This document shows, one piece after another, positions 12,213 to 23,518 of a stretch of 64,000 nucleotides of DNA (positions are counted from its first letter, which is position 1; every line of letters starts with the position of its first letter). The notes under the pieces are model-generated. The model had not been told where the DNA came from. It saw nothing but the letters and a program-made list of their open reading frames with translations, and did not search any database. The DNA lies in the NCBI RefSeq assembly GCF_008728515.1, contig NC_044984.1:120089349-120153348 (forward strand). Direction: 5' to 3'. This stretch comes from Papio anubis. Taxonomy: Eukaryota > Chordata > Mammalia > Primates > Cercopithecidae. The position numbers and the translations under genes are program-made.

Positions 12213-12310
12213 CTTTCTTTGGGTTGTGAGCACCAAGAAGCAGAGACCAGTGCCTGGTACAGAAGAGTTCTTGAGAACTATTTGATGAATGAACATTTGG
12301 ATGGATGAAT
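12213..12310 (+). mobile_element. L2 3' end fragment
   Basis: The 'GAGCACC..GAGACCAGTGCCTGGTACA..' stretch followed by GATGAATGAACATTTGGATGGATGAA matches the L2 3' end (AGTGCCTGGCACATAGTAGG, then AAT repeats). Strongly diverged. Confidence 0.5.
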
Positions 12311-12317
12311 TGTGTAC

Positions 12318-12600
12318 TTGTCAGGATTCTCTTTTGATTGACAACTGAAATCCGTTAAACAAACACAAAACCAAGGAATTTGTTGGCACTTGTAAGTGAA
12401 AAGTCAAGGTTGTCAGTTCAGGTATAGCTTGATCCAGCTGCTCAATCAATACACTTAGCAATTCGCTCTCCAGGTCTCACGTGTATTATCTTCTGTGTTG
12501 ATTTCATTTTCAGGTAATCTTTTCTCACATAGTAACATGTAAGGATAGAAATTCATCTATATCTACAGCCTACCAGCTCAAACTCCATAAATGCACATAT
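12318..12600 (+). repeat. Old interspersed repeat, family not named
   Basis: The segment 'CAGGATTCTC...CTGAAATCC...AAGGAATTTGTTGGCAC...GTGAAAAGTCAAGG' resembles a mid-age mammalian repeat whose consensus I recall but cannot name. Related text occurs near 52320, 53130 and 59540 in this window. Confidence 0.4.
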
Positions 12601-13138
12601 ACTTGGAAAAAAGATACATGAATGAGGAAGCTTGCAGAGTCTCACCTTATGAACTATTTCACCATGGCATTTCTTTGTGGAGATTTTTTGGGCAAAGCTA
12701 GCTTCTTAAAGGCCAGGGAGAAGAGATGCTTTAAGCTGACTTGTCAGGTGCCTCCAACAATTGAAGGCCAAGGAGATATAAAAGTAAGATAGCTTAAAAG
12801 TCAAAGTGTTATCTTCTCAAAAATGTAGCCCATTTTGGAAATTTCCTTGGTAGGTTGCTTTGGAGAATATTCCTGTTTTGTAAAGTGAGTTCATATCTGT
12901 ATTTTGGGTCATGGTTTAATCTATGAAAATCTGAGGTCCCATCATCCCTTCCCCTGACAACCCCCCTTGTCACATTGCTGGGTACCTCATCTAAGCTAGC
13001 TACATGTGAGTCATAACATCCTTGGGATAAAACGTGAGACACCAAATAGACCAGAAACAACAAATAATAGAAGAAATGAATATGCTGCAGCGGGCATATT
13101 CATGTGGCTATCACAGACTGTTTCAATCATTTTGGGCT

Positions 13139-13848
13139 CATGATGTGATGATGATGTGATGGTGATGATGGTGATGATGCTGATGGTGATGATGATGATG
13201 TGATGATTATAGTGATAGTGATGTGACGATGATGTAATGATAATGATGATGATGATAATAAGGATGATGACCTGATAACAATAGTGATGATGATGGTGGA
13301 GATAATGATGATATGGCGATGATGGTGATGATGATGTGATGATGGCGACAATGTGATGATGCTGCTGCTGATGTGATGATGACGTGATGATGTGATAATG
13401 ATGATTTGATCATAATGGTAATAATGATGTGATGATGATAATGGTGATGATGATGTAATAATTGTGATGATGATAATGATATGATGATGNNNNNNNNNNN
13501 NNNNNNNNNNNNNNNNNNNNNNNNNNNNNNNNNNNNNNNNNNNNNNNNNNNNNNNNNNNNNNNNNNNNNNNNNNNNNNNNNNNNNNNNNGATATAATGAT
13601 AATGGTGATGGTGTGATGATGATGGTGATGATGATGGTGATGATGTTGGTGATGATATGATGATGATGGTGGTGATGATGTGATTATGTCAATAATGATG
13701 ATATGATGATGATGATGATGGTGATGGGGTGATGATGATGGAGATGATGATGATGTGATGATGTCAATAATGATGATGTGATGATGGTGAAAGTGTGATG
13801 ATGATGATGTGATGATGTGATAAGATGACATGATGATGATGTTTGCTG
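13139..13848 (+). repeat. Imperfect (GATGAT/TGATGG) satellite-like array with assembly gap
   Basis: About 610 sequenced bases of GAT/ATG triplets with interspersed GTGATG and GATAATG variants, plus a gap of unknown true size. Minus-strand open frames rich in His, Ser and Ile (up to 253 codons with X) come only from the triplet repeat and do not code. Confidence 0.95.
13490..13589. other. Assembly gap, exactly 100 N
   Basis: A run of exactly 100 N, the conventional placeholder for a gap of unknown length, lying inside the trinucleotide array that probably caused it. Confidence 1.
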
Positions 13849-14284
13849 CTAGCTTCTGAGGTGGACTGGATTGTTTGCTCTCCTCCATCAGGCGGTGTAT
13901 AGCCCCACTCTATTGTTTTTGGATTTGGTCATATGGCATACTTTAACCAGCTGAAGGAGAATAGAAAAGACAGAAGATTCTTCAGGAAATACAGTGGATT
14001 TCCACTGGCATTCCTTTGTGTGCTGTCCACCATGAGAACAGCAGATCTCAGACTGAGTCTTCAGCCTATGTCCTGAAATGAGGAGACACGTGGAGCTGAC
14101 CTGAGCCCAGGAATGGCCAGCCAAGTTGCAGGCAACCCACAACTGACCCAGAGCTGATCCCCAGAGTCGTGGAACATGAGGAAGAAGGGAATGTTCACAC
14201 AAGCAATTGAGATCTGGTGTTATTGTTGCCAGAGCAAAAGCTACTGAAATGGCTGACAATATTCACGGGGGTCCTGTACTGGAT
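13849..14284. other. Unassigned single-copy stretch
   Basis: Flanks the triplet array. A 123-codon minus-strand open frame (13888-14259) shows no recognisable domain or signal peptide. I see no repeat. Confidence 0.45.
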
Positions 14285-14460
14285 AACGCTGTTCTCTATA
14301 CTAGACAAGGATTATGTTGTTCGATCCTCACAAAAGCCTTCTGGAGTGGAAGCTATTAGTATCCCCATCTGACTGAGGCACAGAGAGGCTACATAATTGG
14401 TCCCGGGTCCCTAACTAGCATGTGGTAACACGAGGACTTGAATCCTGGTACATAAAATGG
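14285..14460 (-). mobile_element. MIR SINE
   Basis: The antisense MIR core is visible: TCCTCACAAAAGCC, then TATCCCCATCTGACTGAGGCACAGAGAGGCTACATAATTGG. This corresponds to the MIR text 'CCCATTTTACAGATGAGGAAACTGAGGCACAGAGAGG'. Confidence 0.8.
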
Positions 14461-14689
14461 ATGGGAAAAACTCACTTTTACAATGGAGCATGTTATACTC
14501 ACATCAGTCTCAGGATATAGGTGGGACAGAGGCTCCCCACTCAATGTTGTTGAAAAGGAAACAGTTTCAGAGAATATTACATCATGGACTTTAACATCAG
14601 TGTGTAGTGTAGTTTTGGGTTTCCTCTCCTCCTCCTTTGCTTCTCAATCTGTTCTCAACATTGCAGTAATGAGTTTGTTAAAACCTAAG

Positions 14690-14944
14690 TCAGATCACGT
14701 CTGCTTCTAACCATATACACTCCCATTTCACTCAGAGTAAAAGGCAAAGTTCTCACCATGACCCATAAAGATGTCCATGATCTTCCTTCTTCCTTCCTCT
14801 GGCCTCACTTGCTCCTTCTCACCTGGTCTGTTCCAGCCACTGACCCCCATGTGTTCCTCAAACCCCACACTCTCCTGTCTCAGGGCCTTTGCACTTCTTA
14901 TTCCTTCTGCCTTCAACATTATATCCTCTGGTAACTGCATGTCT
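14690..14944 (+). mobile_element. L2 LINE fragment, left of the minisatellite
   Basis: Contains the L2 motifs CTCAGGGCCTTTGCACTTCT and TTCCTTCTGCCTTCAAC. The element continues past the minisatellite at 15391, so the tandem array arose inside it. Confidence 0.75.
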
Positions 14945-15390
14945 CCTTCTCTCATCTCCCAGAGGTAGTACCTGGCTTCTCCCTCACTTCCCAGAGGTAG
15001 TGTCTGGTTCCTCCCTCACCTCCCAGAGGTAGTTCCATGGCTCCTCTCTCACCTCCCAGAGGTAGTTCCATGGCTCCTCTCTCACCTCCCAGAGGCAGTG
15101 CCTGGCTCCTCCCTCACCTCCCAGAGGTAGCGTCTGGCTCCTCCCTCACCTCCCAGAGGTACTTCCATGGCTCCTCTCTCACCTCCCAGAGGCGGTGCCT
15201 GGTTCCTCCCTCACCTCCCAGAGGTACTTCCATGGCTCCTCTCTCACCTCCCAGAAGTACTTCTGTGGCTCCTCCCTCACCTCCCAGAGGTAGTGCCTGG
15301 CTCCTCCCTCACCTCCCAGAGGTACTTCCGTGGCTCCTCTCTCACCTCCCAGAGGTAGTGCCTGGCTCCTCCCTCACCTCCTGGAGCTCG
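14945..15390 (+). repeat. 32/33-bp minisatellite, about 13 units
   Basis: Units share CTCCCTCACCTCCCAGAGG followed by one of two endings. TAGTGCCTGGCT gives a 32-bp unit, and TAGTTCCATGGCT or TACTTCCATGGCT gives a 33-bp unit. The two types are interspersed, so the reading frame shifts along the array and the long open frames (up to 177 codons) are by-products. The unit resembles the L2 text in which it lies. Confidence 0.95.
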
Positions 15391-15600
15391 TTGCTCTTCC
15401 CTTGGCCACAGTGTCATTCCTTGTACCCCCAGCACTCCTTGTCTCCCTTCTCTGGTCTACATCTCTTCAGGGCACTCATCTCATGCACCATTCCATTTCT
15501 TGCTTTACATGTTTTTTTCAGTGTCCCCTTTCTGGAATGTCAACCTCTGGAATACCTGTCGCAGTCATGACTGTGTCGTAAGCACCTAGATGCACCTGGC
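15391..15600 (+). mobile_element. L2 LINE fragment, right of the minisatellite
   Basis: Resumes the L2 sense sequence, with TTTCTGGAATGTCAACCTC corresponding to the L2 'ACTAGAATGTAAGCTCC' region. Diverged. Confidence 0.5.
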
Positions 15601-15864
15601 ACCCAGGAGGGTGGACTGGAGCTGAGAATCCATGTGTCCAGACTCCTGGCTCAGTTATCTTTCTATTCTATATGGTAAATGGCTGACAATAGTGTATGGC
15701 CCAAGAGTAAGATCTGTGCACAGAAAACACCTACCAATAGATTGATACCCCATTGTTAATTAATGCTTAGGGAGCTAAGATTGGCACTAAGATGCAAAAA
15801 TAATAAGCCATACAAATCTCATCTACCAGTCATTATAACAGACATGAGTAATTTGCAATTTTAG

Positions 15865-15990
15865 TTTTGGCAGTCTTTACAATCAACTGCAAACTGGGAT
15901 CACCATCTCTGTTTAGAGATGAGATAATGGAAGTTCAAAGAGGTGGCATCTCTTTGTAATGCCACACAGTGAAACCAGCTCGGAAGATGT
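15865..15990 (-). mobile_element. MIR SINE, diverged
   Basis: Antisense MIR core with AGAGATGAGATAATGGAAG and GCCACACAGTGA. It fits 'CAGATGAGGAAACTGAGG' and 'GTCACACAGCTA' of MIR with many changes. Confidence 0.5.
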
Positions 15991-16334
15991 CTCATATGTA
16001 CGTCTGGACCCCTGCAGAGGACAAGACCCTGTGAGCTGTCATTGTGATCACCATGAACAATCTGTTTATGGAAGAATTTCTCTGAGGTGGGATGTGGAAG
16101 GGGAAATGCTGGGGTCAGATTCAGTCTGCACACAGACTTTGTTTGACCCTTGTGGCATTTATTCATAAACTTTAGGATTAATGGCTAACATTTGAAAAGT
16201 CAGGCTTTACATGTGAAAAATCCAGTACACTGGTTTCTCTTGAAAACATGGGCATTAAATCCCACGTCTCCAAAAACAAGTTTGGATAGAGAAAGGGAGT
16301 CCAAGTCATCAAGCTGGCATGTGTGTGGAGTTTG

Positions 16335-16835
16335 TATGTTTGATGTTTATTCATTCTTTTGTTCTAACAAATATTTATTGGGCGTCTAATATATGATGGT
16401 CATTGTTTTAGGCATTGGAGAGAGACGATAAACAGAACTTATATTTTTGAAAGAGGAGACAGGCAGTAAACAAGCACATCAGTAAACAGAGTCAGTCATG
16501 TGGGGTAAAGAGCTATGGAGAAAAGTAAAGCAGGAGAGATGCACAGAGTGGTTGGTGGTGGAGACAAAAGTTGAAAGGGAATAATTGGCAAAGCCCACTG
16601 ACAAGCTGACATCCAAGTATGGACCTAAAAGGAGTGGGTGGGAAGGCCAGGGGACATTTTGGGGAAGTGAGTGCTTCAGAGACTGAAGAGGAATAGTGAA
16701 ACTTAAGTGGGGAGCATGGCTGATGCATTGGAGGTCCAACAAGACCTCCCAGGGCCAGTAGTGGGTGATGATGTCGGGAAAGCCCAGGCAGGGGCTCCAG
16801 GTCATGCAAGGGTTGGCTTGGACCTTGATGAACAG
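16335..16835 (-). mobile_element. L2 LINE 3' portion
   Basis: Opens with ATTCATTCTTTTGTTCTAAC and AAATATTTATTGGGCGTC, the antisense L2 tail. It then follows the antisense L2 body (AAAGTAAAGCAGG, GCATGGCTGATGCATTGGAGG). Overlapping open frames on both strands inside it are not coding. Confidence 0.75.
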
Positions 16836-18000
16836 AGTACAGGTGACATGAGCAGCTGGGTTTTCCCCTGTACCCCATGGATTTCCCTTTCCAACTGCAC
16901 TCACTTCTGCTCTTAGCCCGTTGGAATCACAGGGCCTGTCATCTGAGCCACCAGAAGAGAAAGGGTTGAGAGTGATAATTCTATCATGTTCCTCGTCAAA
17001 CAGTAACCTGAAAATATTTGGTAGGCAGAATAACAGCTACAGTACTGTTATTTTGTGGACATGTGCCTAAACACGTAGGGATAAGGGTGCACAATAAAAA
17101 CTCTTTGGAGAACACTACCGTAGAGAAATCATATAGTCATTCCAGCATGAGAATTTTGCAGGCAGGTAGTAATTTCCAGCATTCCTTCTGTGATTGGTGT
17201 TGAACTTTGGGGAATTCTGAAGTGACTTTTAATCTGTTGATGGACTTGGCAGCAGGAAGGGTGGTTGTCATTAAGCCTCACTGAAATGGAGAATGCATCA
17301 TAAGTGATGGATGTGGTATTCCCACTTGTGCTGTTAACATTTGGTTCTCTACGTTGTATCTTTCTCTAACATTGAACAGGCTTTCATGCAGAAACACATT
17401 ATATCATCTCTTTCCCAATAACTAGAGGCTCAGCTTAAGTCCGAAAGTCAAACCGACAGTCATTTCGGCCACAGAGAAACAATAATGATGAATTCTTTAT
17501 ATATGCAAATATATTCTGAATGATACTTTGGAGTTATAAGGTGCTAGAAGAAAACAAAATTAATATTTTAAATATCATGCCCTATTTAAATGACAGTTAA
17601 GGTTTTGGCTGAATCAGGAATCAGCACATTGCTTCATTCAGTTAGGTAAATGCCAGGCTGCAATGACATACTGGAATTACTTAGGGCTTGGGAGAAAAAT
17701 ACAATTTCCTTTGCTACCTGTAGCTTTAGGTCATGATGTTCTTGTGGCCAACTAGGAGCAACCCTGCGACCACAGAAAGTCCCTTTACTACCAGGTGGGT
17801 TGTTGGAGCAGCTGAAAACAGCTTTTCTTAGCTCAGGGTTAGAGTCTAATTCTAGACTTGTGTAATTGGATCAACAGCCAGATCTAATTGCCAACAAATA
17901 ACAGAATAAAGTTTAGGCTGATTAGCTGTGCAAAGCTATTATTTGGTTTAATGAAAAGTGCAAAATTTGTTCACAGAGCCCTGCGTGGGTGCTCGCCGTG
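16836..18000. other. Single-copy stretch, no feature recognised
   Basis: No repeat consensus or exon was recognised. Around 17430-17560 there is AT-rich sequence that keeps several CpG (ACCGAC, TTTCGGCC), which might reflect conservation, but I cannot test this. Confidence 0.4.
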
Positions 18001-18192
18001 TTTCTACCAGGCACTCTGTGTGCTACCTGCAGGTGCAGAATCTCATTTAATCCTCACACCAACACTATGGCTTAGGCACGCTCATTATCCCCATTTTAGG
18101 GGTGGAGGGAACTGAGGTTCAGAGCGTGAATTCCCTTGTCCAAGACTGCACAGTGAAGGGCAGAGCTGATACTCAAGTTCAGGGATTCCTGA
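18001..18192 (-). mobile_element. MIR SINE
   Basis: Antisense MIR: AATCTCATTTAATCCTCACA, then TTATCCCCATTTTAGGGGTGG, AACTGAGGTTCAGAG and CAGAGCTGATACTCAAG. Good match along the MIR core, ending about 190 bp before the CpG island. Confidence 0.85.
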
Positions 18193-18384
18193 CTCTAAGA
18201 TATACTGAGAAATGATTTTGCAACGATTACTGGACCCTTTGCAATACCGTCTCCCAAACTCCCTTAAAAAAGCAAAAGTGCCCTCAGGATTTATAAGAGG
18301 TGAGATGTCTTCCAGCTGTGCACAGGGCACCCCTCACTCCAGCCTCACCCACTGCCCCAGGGATTGGCAGAGTGGCTCCACCTG

Positions 18385-18640
18385 CATCTGCACAGGTGGC
18401 CCCGCGCCTCTCACGCAGGTTCAGCTCCCGCCGGTCCCTGCGCAGAGCGCTCCCTGCCGGCCTCTCTTGGAGGCTGAGCCAGAGCCTCGAGTCTTGCCAG
18501 GGACCGGCCCTCTAGCGCCGGAGGCTGGGAACGCACCGCGTTGCCGCCGGGTCCTGCAGGGGCGGGGCGCGCACCTGGGGATGCACCTGCCCTAGGCCGC
18601 CTGCTCCTATGCCTCGCCCGCCGCGTCCTTCCCCTTTTCA
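18385..18640. promoter_or_regulatory. CpG island with Sp1-type GC box, candidate promoter
   Basis: I count about 24 CpG dinucleotides in roughly 250 bp of strongly GC-rich sequence, close to expectation without CpG depletion. The surrounding window is CpG-poor. A perfect GC box GGGGCGGGGC lies at 18559-18568. No repeat was recognised across it. Both strands are open (76 codons minus, up to 127 codons plus), as GC-rich DNA often is, so direction cannot be told. Such islands usually mark promoters, which makes an unannotated non-coding RNA or distal first exon possible. Confidence 0.6.
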
Positions 18641-19740
18641 CTTATTTCCCTGTTCTGCCCTTTCCCTCTGTTTATAATAATTTAATTCAGTTAGCAGACC
18701 CTCTTGCCAAAACATGCACACATCCACAGAATTCAGCTCGAAGTTTCAAAATTCAGTACATCACAGGCACTTTTTGCAGGTCGTCCACTAGCGTTCTGGC
18801 CTATTTGGACCTCAGCAGGGATTTTCAATTTAAAGAGAGGACCAGACCACTTCATTTTCCCCCCATTGTTTTACTTAATATAGGTGAATAAATAAAGCCA
18901 ACATGTAGTTTCCAAATATGTGATATATTTTAAATGTTCACATTTGAAAATGTAAATGCTTTTAAGTTGCAGAAGGTATAATGCATAATTTACAAGAAGC
19001 CTACAAGATTTGGGAACATCATTCCCAGTGCAGTGAAAGAAATGCGATCAGAAGTTTACAGTGGTGTGTTGAGGATCTGCTTTGCACATGGTGTCAGCTT
19101 GGCTGTCATTGGTCATGTAGCTTTCTTTGAACATGACACCAAAAGGCCCAAGTTTATTGCTGTCAAGAACGTGGGGCTTGAGAACTCAGTTTGCTCTCCT
19201 TTGCCTGCTAAGACCACCTGATGGAAGCTTTTGGCTTCTGTCTCCTGTTTCCATTGCGTGGGGATGCCTGTGTGCATTTGTGTGCATATGTGTGTACAGT
19301 ATCTGTCTTAGTGAGTGCCCTTGATGGTCCGGACTTTCTCTCATAGCAGCCTTTGAAGGAGATGCAATGATTAATTACCCTCTTGGAGGAGGGGAGGGAG
19401 GAGCGCAGAGATGCAGGTACAAGTATCGGAGGGTAAGAACCTGAGCCCAGGGACGTCTGAGTCAGGAGTAATCACTAGGCTATTCCAATGCTGCATGAGT
19501 GATACAGGAGAAAACTAGGAATTGCAGTGAGGAACAGAACAGCTAAACAGTGGGGGAGGAACTAAAGACTGGTTGGGTACAGATCCATCACTTCTAGAGC
19601 CCAAGTGCAGGCAGTTGTTTTATACGATTCAAAGGTCCTGTTTTTGGTGGGACAGAACACACTGACAGAAAGATAAAAGGCAGAATTCTATTGCTTACGG
19701 TTCCAAAAGAGAGGGGACTTCCAGGCGGGGCTATGCAGAG
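18641..19740. other. Single-copy stretch downstream of the CpG island
   Basis: No repeat or exon recognised. The open frame 19033-19221 (62 codons) has no family I know. Confidence 0.4.
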
Positions 19741-19860
19741 GGCTGCATTGTGGGCAGTGAAGGCTGCAGCACGGGCAATGAAAGCTGCGTCATGGGCAGG
19801 GAAGGCTACATCATGGCAGAAGGCTGTGTCATGCGCATTGAAGGCTGCGGGGCACATAAT
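19741..19860 (+). repeat. 21-bp minisatellite, about 5.5 units
   Basis: Units of the form GGCTGCATTGTGGGCAGTGA plus one A, at 19741, 19762, 19783, 19804 (18 bp) and 19822, then a partial unit at 19843. All unit lengths are multiples of three, so both strands stay open through it (91 codons plus, 87 codons minus). This is a result of the repeat, not evidence of coding. Confidence 0.9.
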
Positions 19861-21729
19861 GTGTGGTGAGTGCAGTGGCTTGGTTAAGTTTCCAACGCTC
19901 CCTGTGGACTGGCAATTTGAGGACTTTCTTGGGCTCTTGGGCTCAGAGCTGTCCCTAGTTGTTTGATACCTGGCCCTAGAGCACTAAGGGAGATGCGTAG
20001 TGGCTTGGAGTTTGGGAACCCCATAAAGGAAGTGGTGGGGGACATGGACTTAATCAGATACTGAAGAAGGGGAACTGCCCCTACCTCTTGCCAGAAGCCT
20101 CAAAAGTGGACCAGGACAGCATCAGACAAATAAACAAACTATACTATACAGCCAATAACTTCAGGGAATGGTGGACTGTTTACAATGGGCAATGCCTCCC
20201 TGCTTTCCTAGGCCAGTTCCCCCAGGACATCTGTGTCTTGCAGAACCACCTGAAACAGTGAACTGGAGAAATTCCTCTTTTTCTCAGCAGAGGAAACGGA
20301 GCCACTGAAAGTTGGAATGATGACTGCAAAACATGCCGACAAGCAGGACCAGCCCCAGGCCTGTGTGTCTTTTCTCCCAGCTTCCTTTGCTGGCAGTTTT
20401 ATTGGTAAAACCATCAGTCTTGTTAGCACTCATGATCCAGTACTGATGACCAGGCATTTTTTTCTGTGTTGTGATTATTCTAACGTAATTACTATGGGAA
20501 ACATGTGTTGTTGAACAAAGCACTGTAGGCATAGCCATGCCTGATTGGTTTCTATTAATTCCATTCATAAATCATGGATTAAAGTGGATACAGAAGTGGA
20601 GAGGGAGGTGAAAGGAGCTGGGGAATGGTGAGCCAGGCCCTGCAAATTTCCTTCCTGGGGAAGGTGCTGGAAGTTTGTCCATCTCCCTGTTGGCTGCTTT
20701 CTCTTCTCCCCAAACCCTCCCTTTATGTGCGTTTCCCCTTCAGATCCCCAGTTGTTAAAAATCACAGACAATTGATCCAGGTATGTTCCTGGAGGACGTT
20801 TCTCCAGCCATCACTGTGATCTGCCCAGCTGTGTCCAAATGCTGTATTCTGAGCTCTGCTGGGGGGGACCCCTTCGTACAAGCCTTCCTTGTCTGTATTT
20901 ACCTTTGTGCTGCAACATCACACCCAGTGTCCCAGTTCATCCTCACAACCCTGATGAGAGGGTACCATAGCATGGAAAAAAGCTTGCAGCAGAGAATTTA
21001 ATATCTTTTGAGGAATATCGCTGGCATCCCATTGGACCCTGGCAGAAATGGAAACCTTGATGTGGGTGAGGCACTGAGTGACCAGTGATTGTGCCTCTGG
21101 AACTGTCTTTCATGAGCTGGATTCTTTTGGATCCTCCAAGTCATAAAGTTGGGTCGGTTGAGTAGCATCCACTGAAAGATGGAAATGGTGAGTCCAGCCT
21201 TGAGCCTGAGCAGGACCAGAGGGCACAAGGAAGTTGCATGGGCAGAATCCAGACCCCATGTCGCCCACCACTGTTGAACCCATCATCCCTCAGTGCACAG
21301 CTGTGGCCATACCGAGGGTCCCTGACACCTGGGGGAGGAGGAACACACTGGAGCTTAGTCTAAACATGAACCAACCAACACGTGGATGCAAGACCAAAAT
21401 GGTCAGCTGCTGTATCATGGCCATACCCAGGCGTGGCCTTGAAAGGCAGCGGAGAGGAAAATCTTCCCACCCGGCAGAACCTTGGGTAGAGCCCTGTCCA
21501 GCCACTTTGTGTGGAAGGCGACCTGGCTTGAAGTGAGAATTATATGATCTCACGGGCAGTAATGAGTGGCCTGGTGGGCTGGTCATGGGTCCGAGGGATG
21601 GAGGACAAGAGTTCTGGGGGCAAAGTGCTGGATGATCACCTGGGATTGGACACAAAGTGAAAATCCTTCTATTGAATGTTAATGTGTTAGCACCCACCCA
21701 GACACATCCATCACAAGTGAGGCATTCAA
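19861..21729. other. Unassigned moderately GC-rich stretch
   Basis: No repeat recognised with confidence. A weak MIR-like text occurs near 20920-20980 (CAGTTCATCCTCACAACCCTGATGAG). Several open frames of 60-135 codons overlap on both strands without recognisable domains. Confidence 0.4.
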
Positions 21730-21890
21730 CAATGAGGAGACAAGCAGGTCCAGCTCATGGACGTTAGCTGGTCTGTCATTGGCCACCCCAAATGGGAGCA
21801 ATGAGCCCAACAATGAGGAGACAAGCAGGCCCAGCCCATGGACGTTAGCTGGTCTGTCATTGGCCACCCCAAACGGGAGCAATGAGCACA
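21730..21890 (+). repeat. 81-bp tandem duplication (two copies)
   Basis: Copy 1 at 21730-21810 and copy 2 at 21811-21890 start CAATGAGGAGACAAGCAGG and differ at only about five positions, for example GGTCCAGCTC against GGCCCAGCCC. The period is a multiple of three, so the frame is kept and peptide segments such as TLAGLSLATPNGSNE appear twice. Recent local duplication. Confidence 0.95.
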
Positions 21891-23518
21891 TGTCCAGAGG
21901 GGCCATGCAGCAGAGGAGGAGGAGCCCCAGCCCCAGCCGTGTGGACTGCACTGCTCAAGGCTGGTTCATCGGCAGCCTCCTCTGAGTGTCCAGCCTGCCA
22001 GCTCAAGAGCAACGTTGTGCCCTCTGATGGCAGTGTCGTCGTGGAGGCTGTGCCAGTGCAGGACCTCTGGGAAGCAGACACCAAGGTGGAGCTGGAAGAG
22101 CAGGAGACGCCCACTCAGGGAAGGGGAGAGAGAGTGCAGAGGAAGGCAGGGGAGCCCTCAGACCATGATGCATGGCCGGCACCTGTGAAAATGAGGAGGG
22201 AGGAAAGGGTTTGGGAAAGAAGGAGCCCAGATCATAGTGCCGCTTGGAGAAAGCCGCAGCCCACCCACGGGGGAGCTCCCACGCCAGATGGCCATGGAGG
22301 AGGCTCACAGCAGCAATGCAGAGCTGTTGTACCCCCGCGGTGCTCACTGACTGGGAGCATCCCAGGTAAAGCATGTCCTTGGCTCAGATGCTGAGGCCAA
22401 GCCTGAGGTGCCCACAGCTGGAGGCTGTCAGCTTTCTGCACTCCGTGGGGTGGGCTCCCTCTAGGAGGCGGACCTCAGAGGGCACATCCCTGACTACCTC
22501 AGAGACCAGCCCATCTCTCGAGGCCAGCCAGGCTTCGTGGGGCCCGTCTGTACTGGAAGGGCCAGGAGCTTGTTCTCACTGAAACGTGCACCTGTGCTGG
22601 GAAGGGGTTTGCCCCTCTTGCCTGCAGGGCCCCAGCCAGCACCTCTCTCTGGGGGGTTCTGGGGTGACTGATGTTCAGGCGTTGAATCCCAGGTATCATA
22701 GCATCAGGGGGGCCGCTGCACAGGAAGGAAGTGCGGGAGTGGGCTGGGGCATGATGCACATCGGTCATCTCATGTGCTGGGCCTTACGGAGCTGCCTGCC
22801 TGACAGCGCGGGGGAGTGACGTGGAACCATGCTGCCGAAACACCAGCTCCAAAACAGCTTCTGTGAGAGGGGCTGCCGCCTCCAGTTTAGGGAGAATCAG
22901 ACCTCTATGTGGTGCTGTGTCCCCAGCAGAGAGACCAAACGGGACCAGGAACCAAGGTGCAGAAGCAGGAGTGGCCCCACTTCCCGTAGCCCCTAGGTCC
23001 TCAGCGGGAGTTTGTGTTGACATGGTCCCAACCCTGGGCTCCGTGTGCTGGAGGTTATGGCTGAATGTGGGGTGCATGCTTTCTGGGGGACACAGAAAGG
23101 GTCTTGTTGAAGTGCAAGCTATGGCCAATGCCTGGGCTCCTGAACTCCTGCGTATGAGGACCAGCAGCCAGGGAGACATGTGGCCATTTATCCAGGGCAC
23201 CTGATCCCGGTCAGGAAGCAGGTAGAACTGTGGTCACACATGAAGGGACAGTGGAATGAGTATGGAGCTCAGGTGACCCCTGTGGGTGCCTCTTGCCCAA
23301 TTGTGGCCATGAGTGGATATGGGCAGCCTCCCTGCCTCTGGAGGGCATGGCCACCAGGGCTTCTGGGGCCCAGGGAGGGAGGTATGGCCCTGCCAGCAGG
23401 TGAGCCACCAGGACCAGTGGAGCGGTGGGGAGGTGGGAGAATCTGGAATGGACGTTGGCAAGGAAACCATGAGCAGCAGAGGTGGCCTTGAGATCAACTG
23501 CACAGTTGGGGCCTCCAT
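21891..23518. other. GC-rich stretch with overlapping long open frames, unassigned
   Basis: Open frames of 138-170 codons occur on both strands (for example 21882-22394 plus, 22784-23200 minus, 22821-23204 plus). Their mutual overlap and lack of known domains argue for GC-rich low-stop sequence, a decayed LTR or an old retrocopy rather than several genes. I cannot name a parent. Confidence 0.35.

Noticed and set aside
13127..13888. 253-codon minus-strand open frame rich in His, Ser and Ile
   Set aside because: It is the translation of a GAT/ATG triplet array and crosses the 100-N gap. No domain or signal.
15037..15570. 177-codon proline-rich open frame
   Set aside because: Produced by the 32/33-bp minisatellite. 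The mixed unit lengths would break the frame in any allele with a different order.
22003..22394. Overlapping sense and antisense long frames as two genes
   Set aside because: GC-rich DNA has few stops, frames overlap head-on and neither has a recognisable domain or splice context. Kept only as a GC-rich block worth checking.
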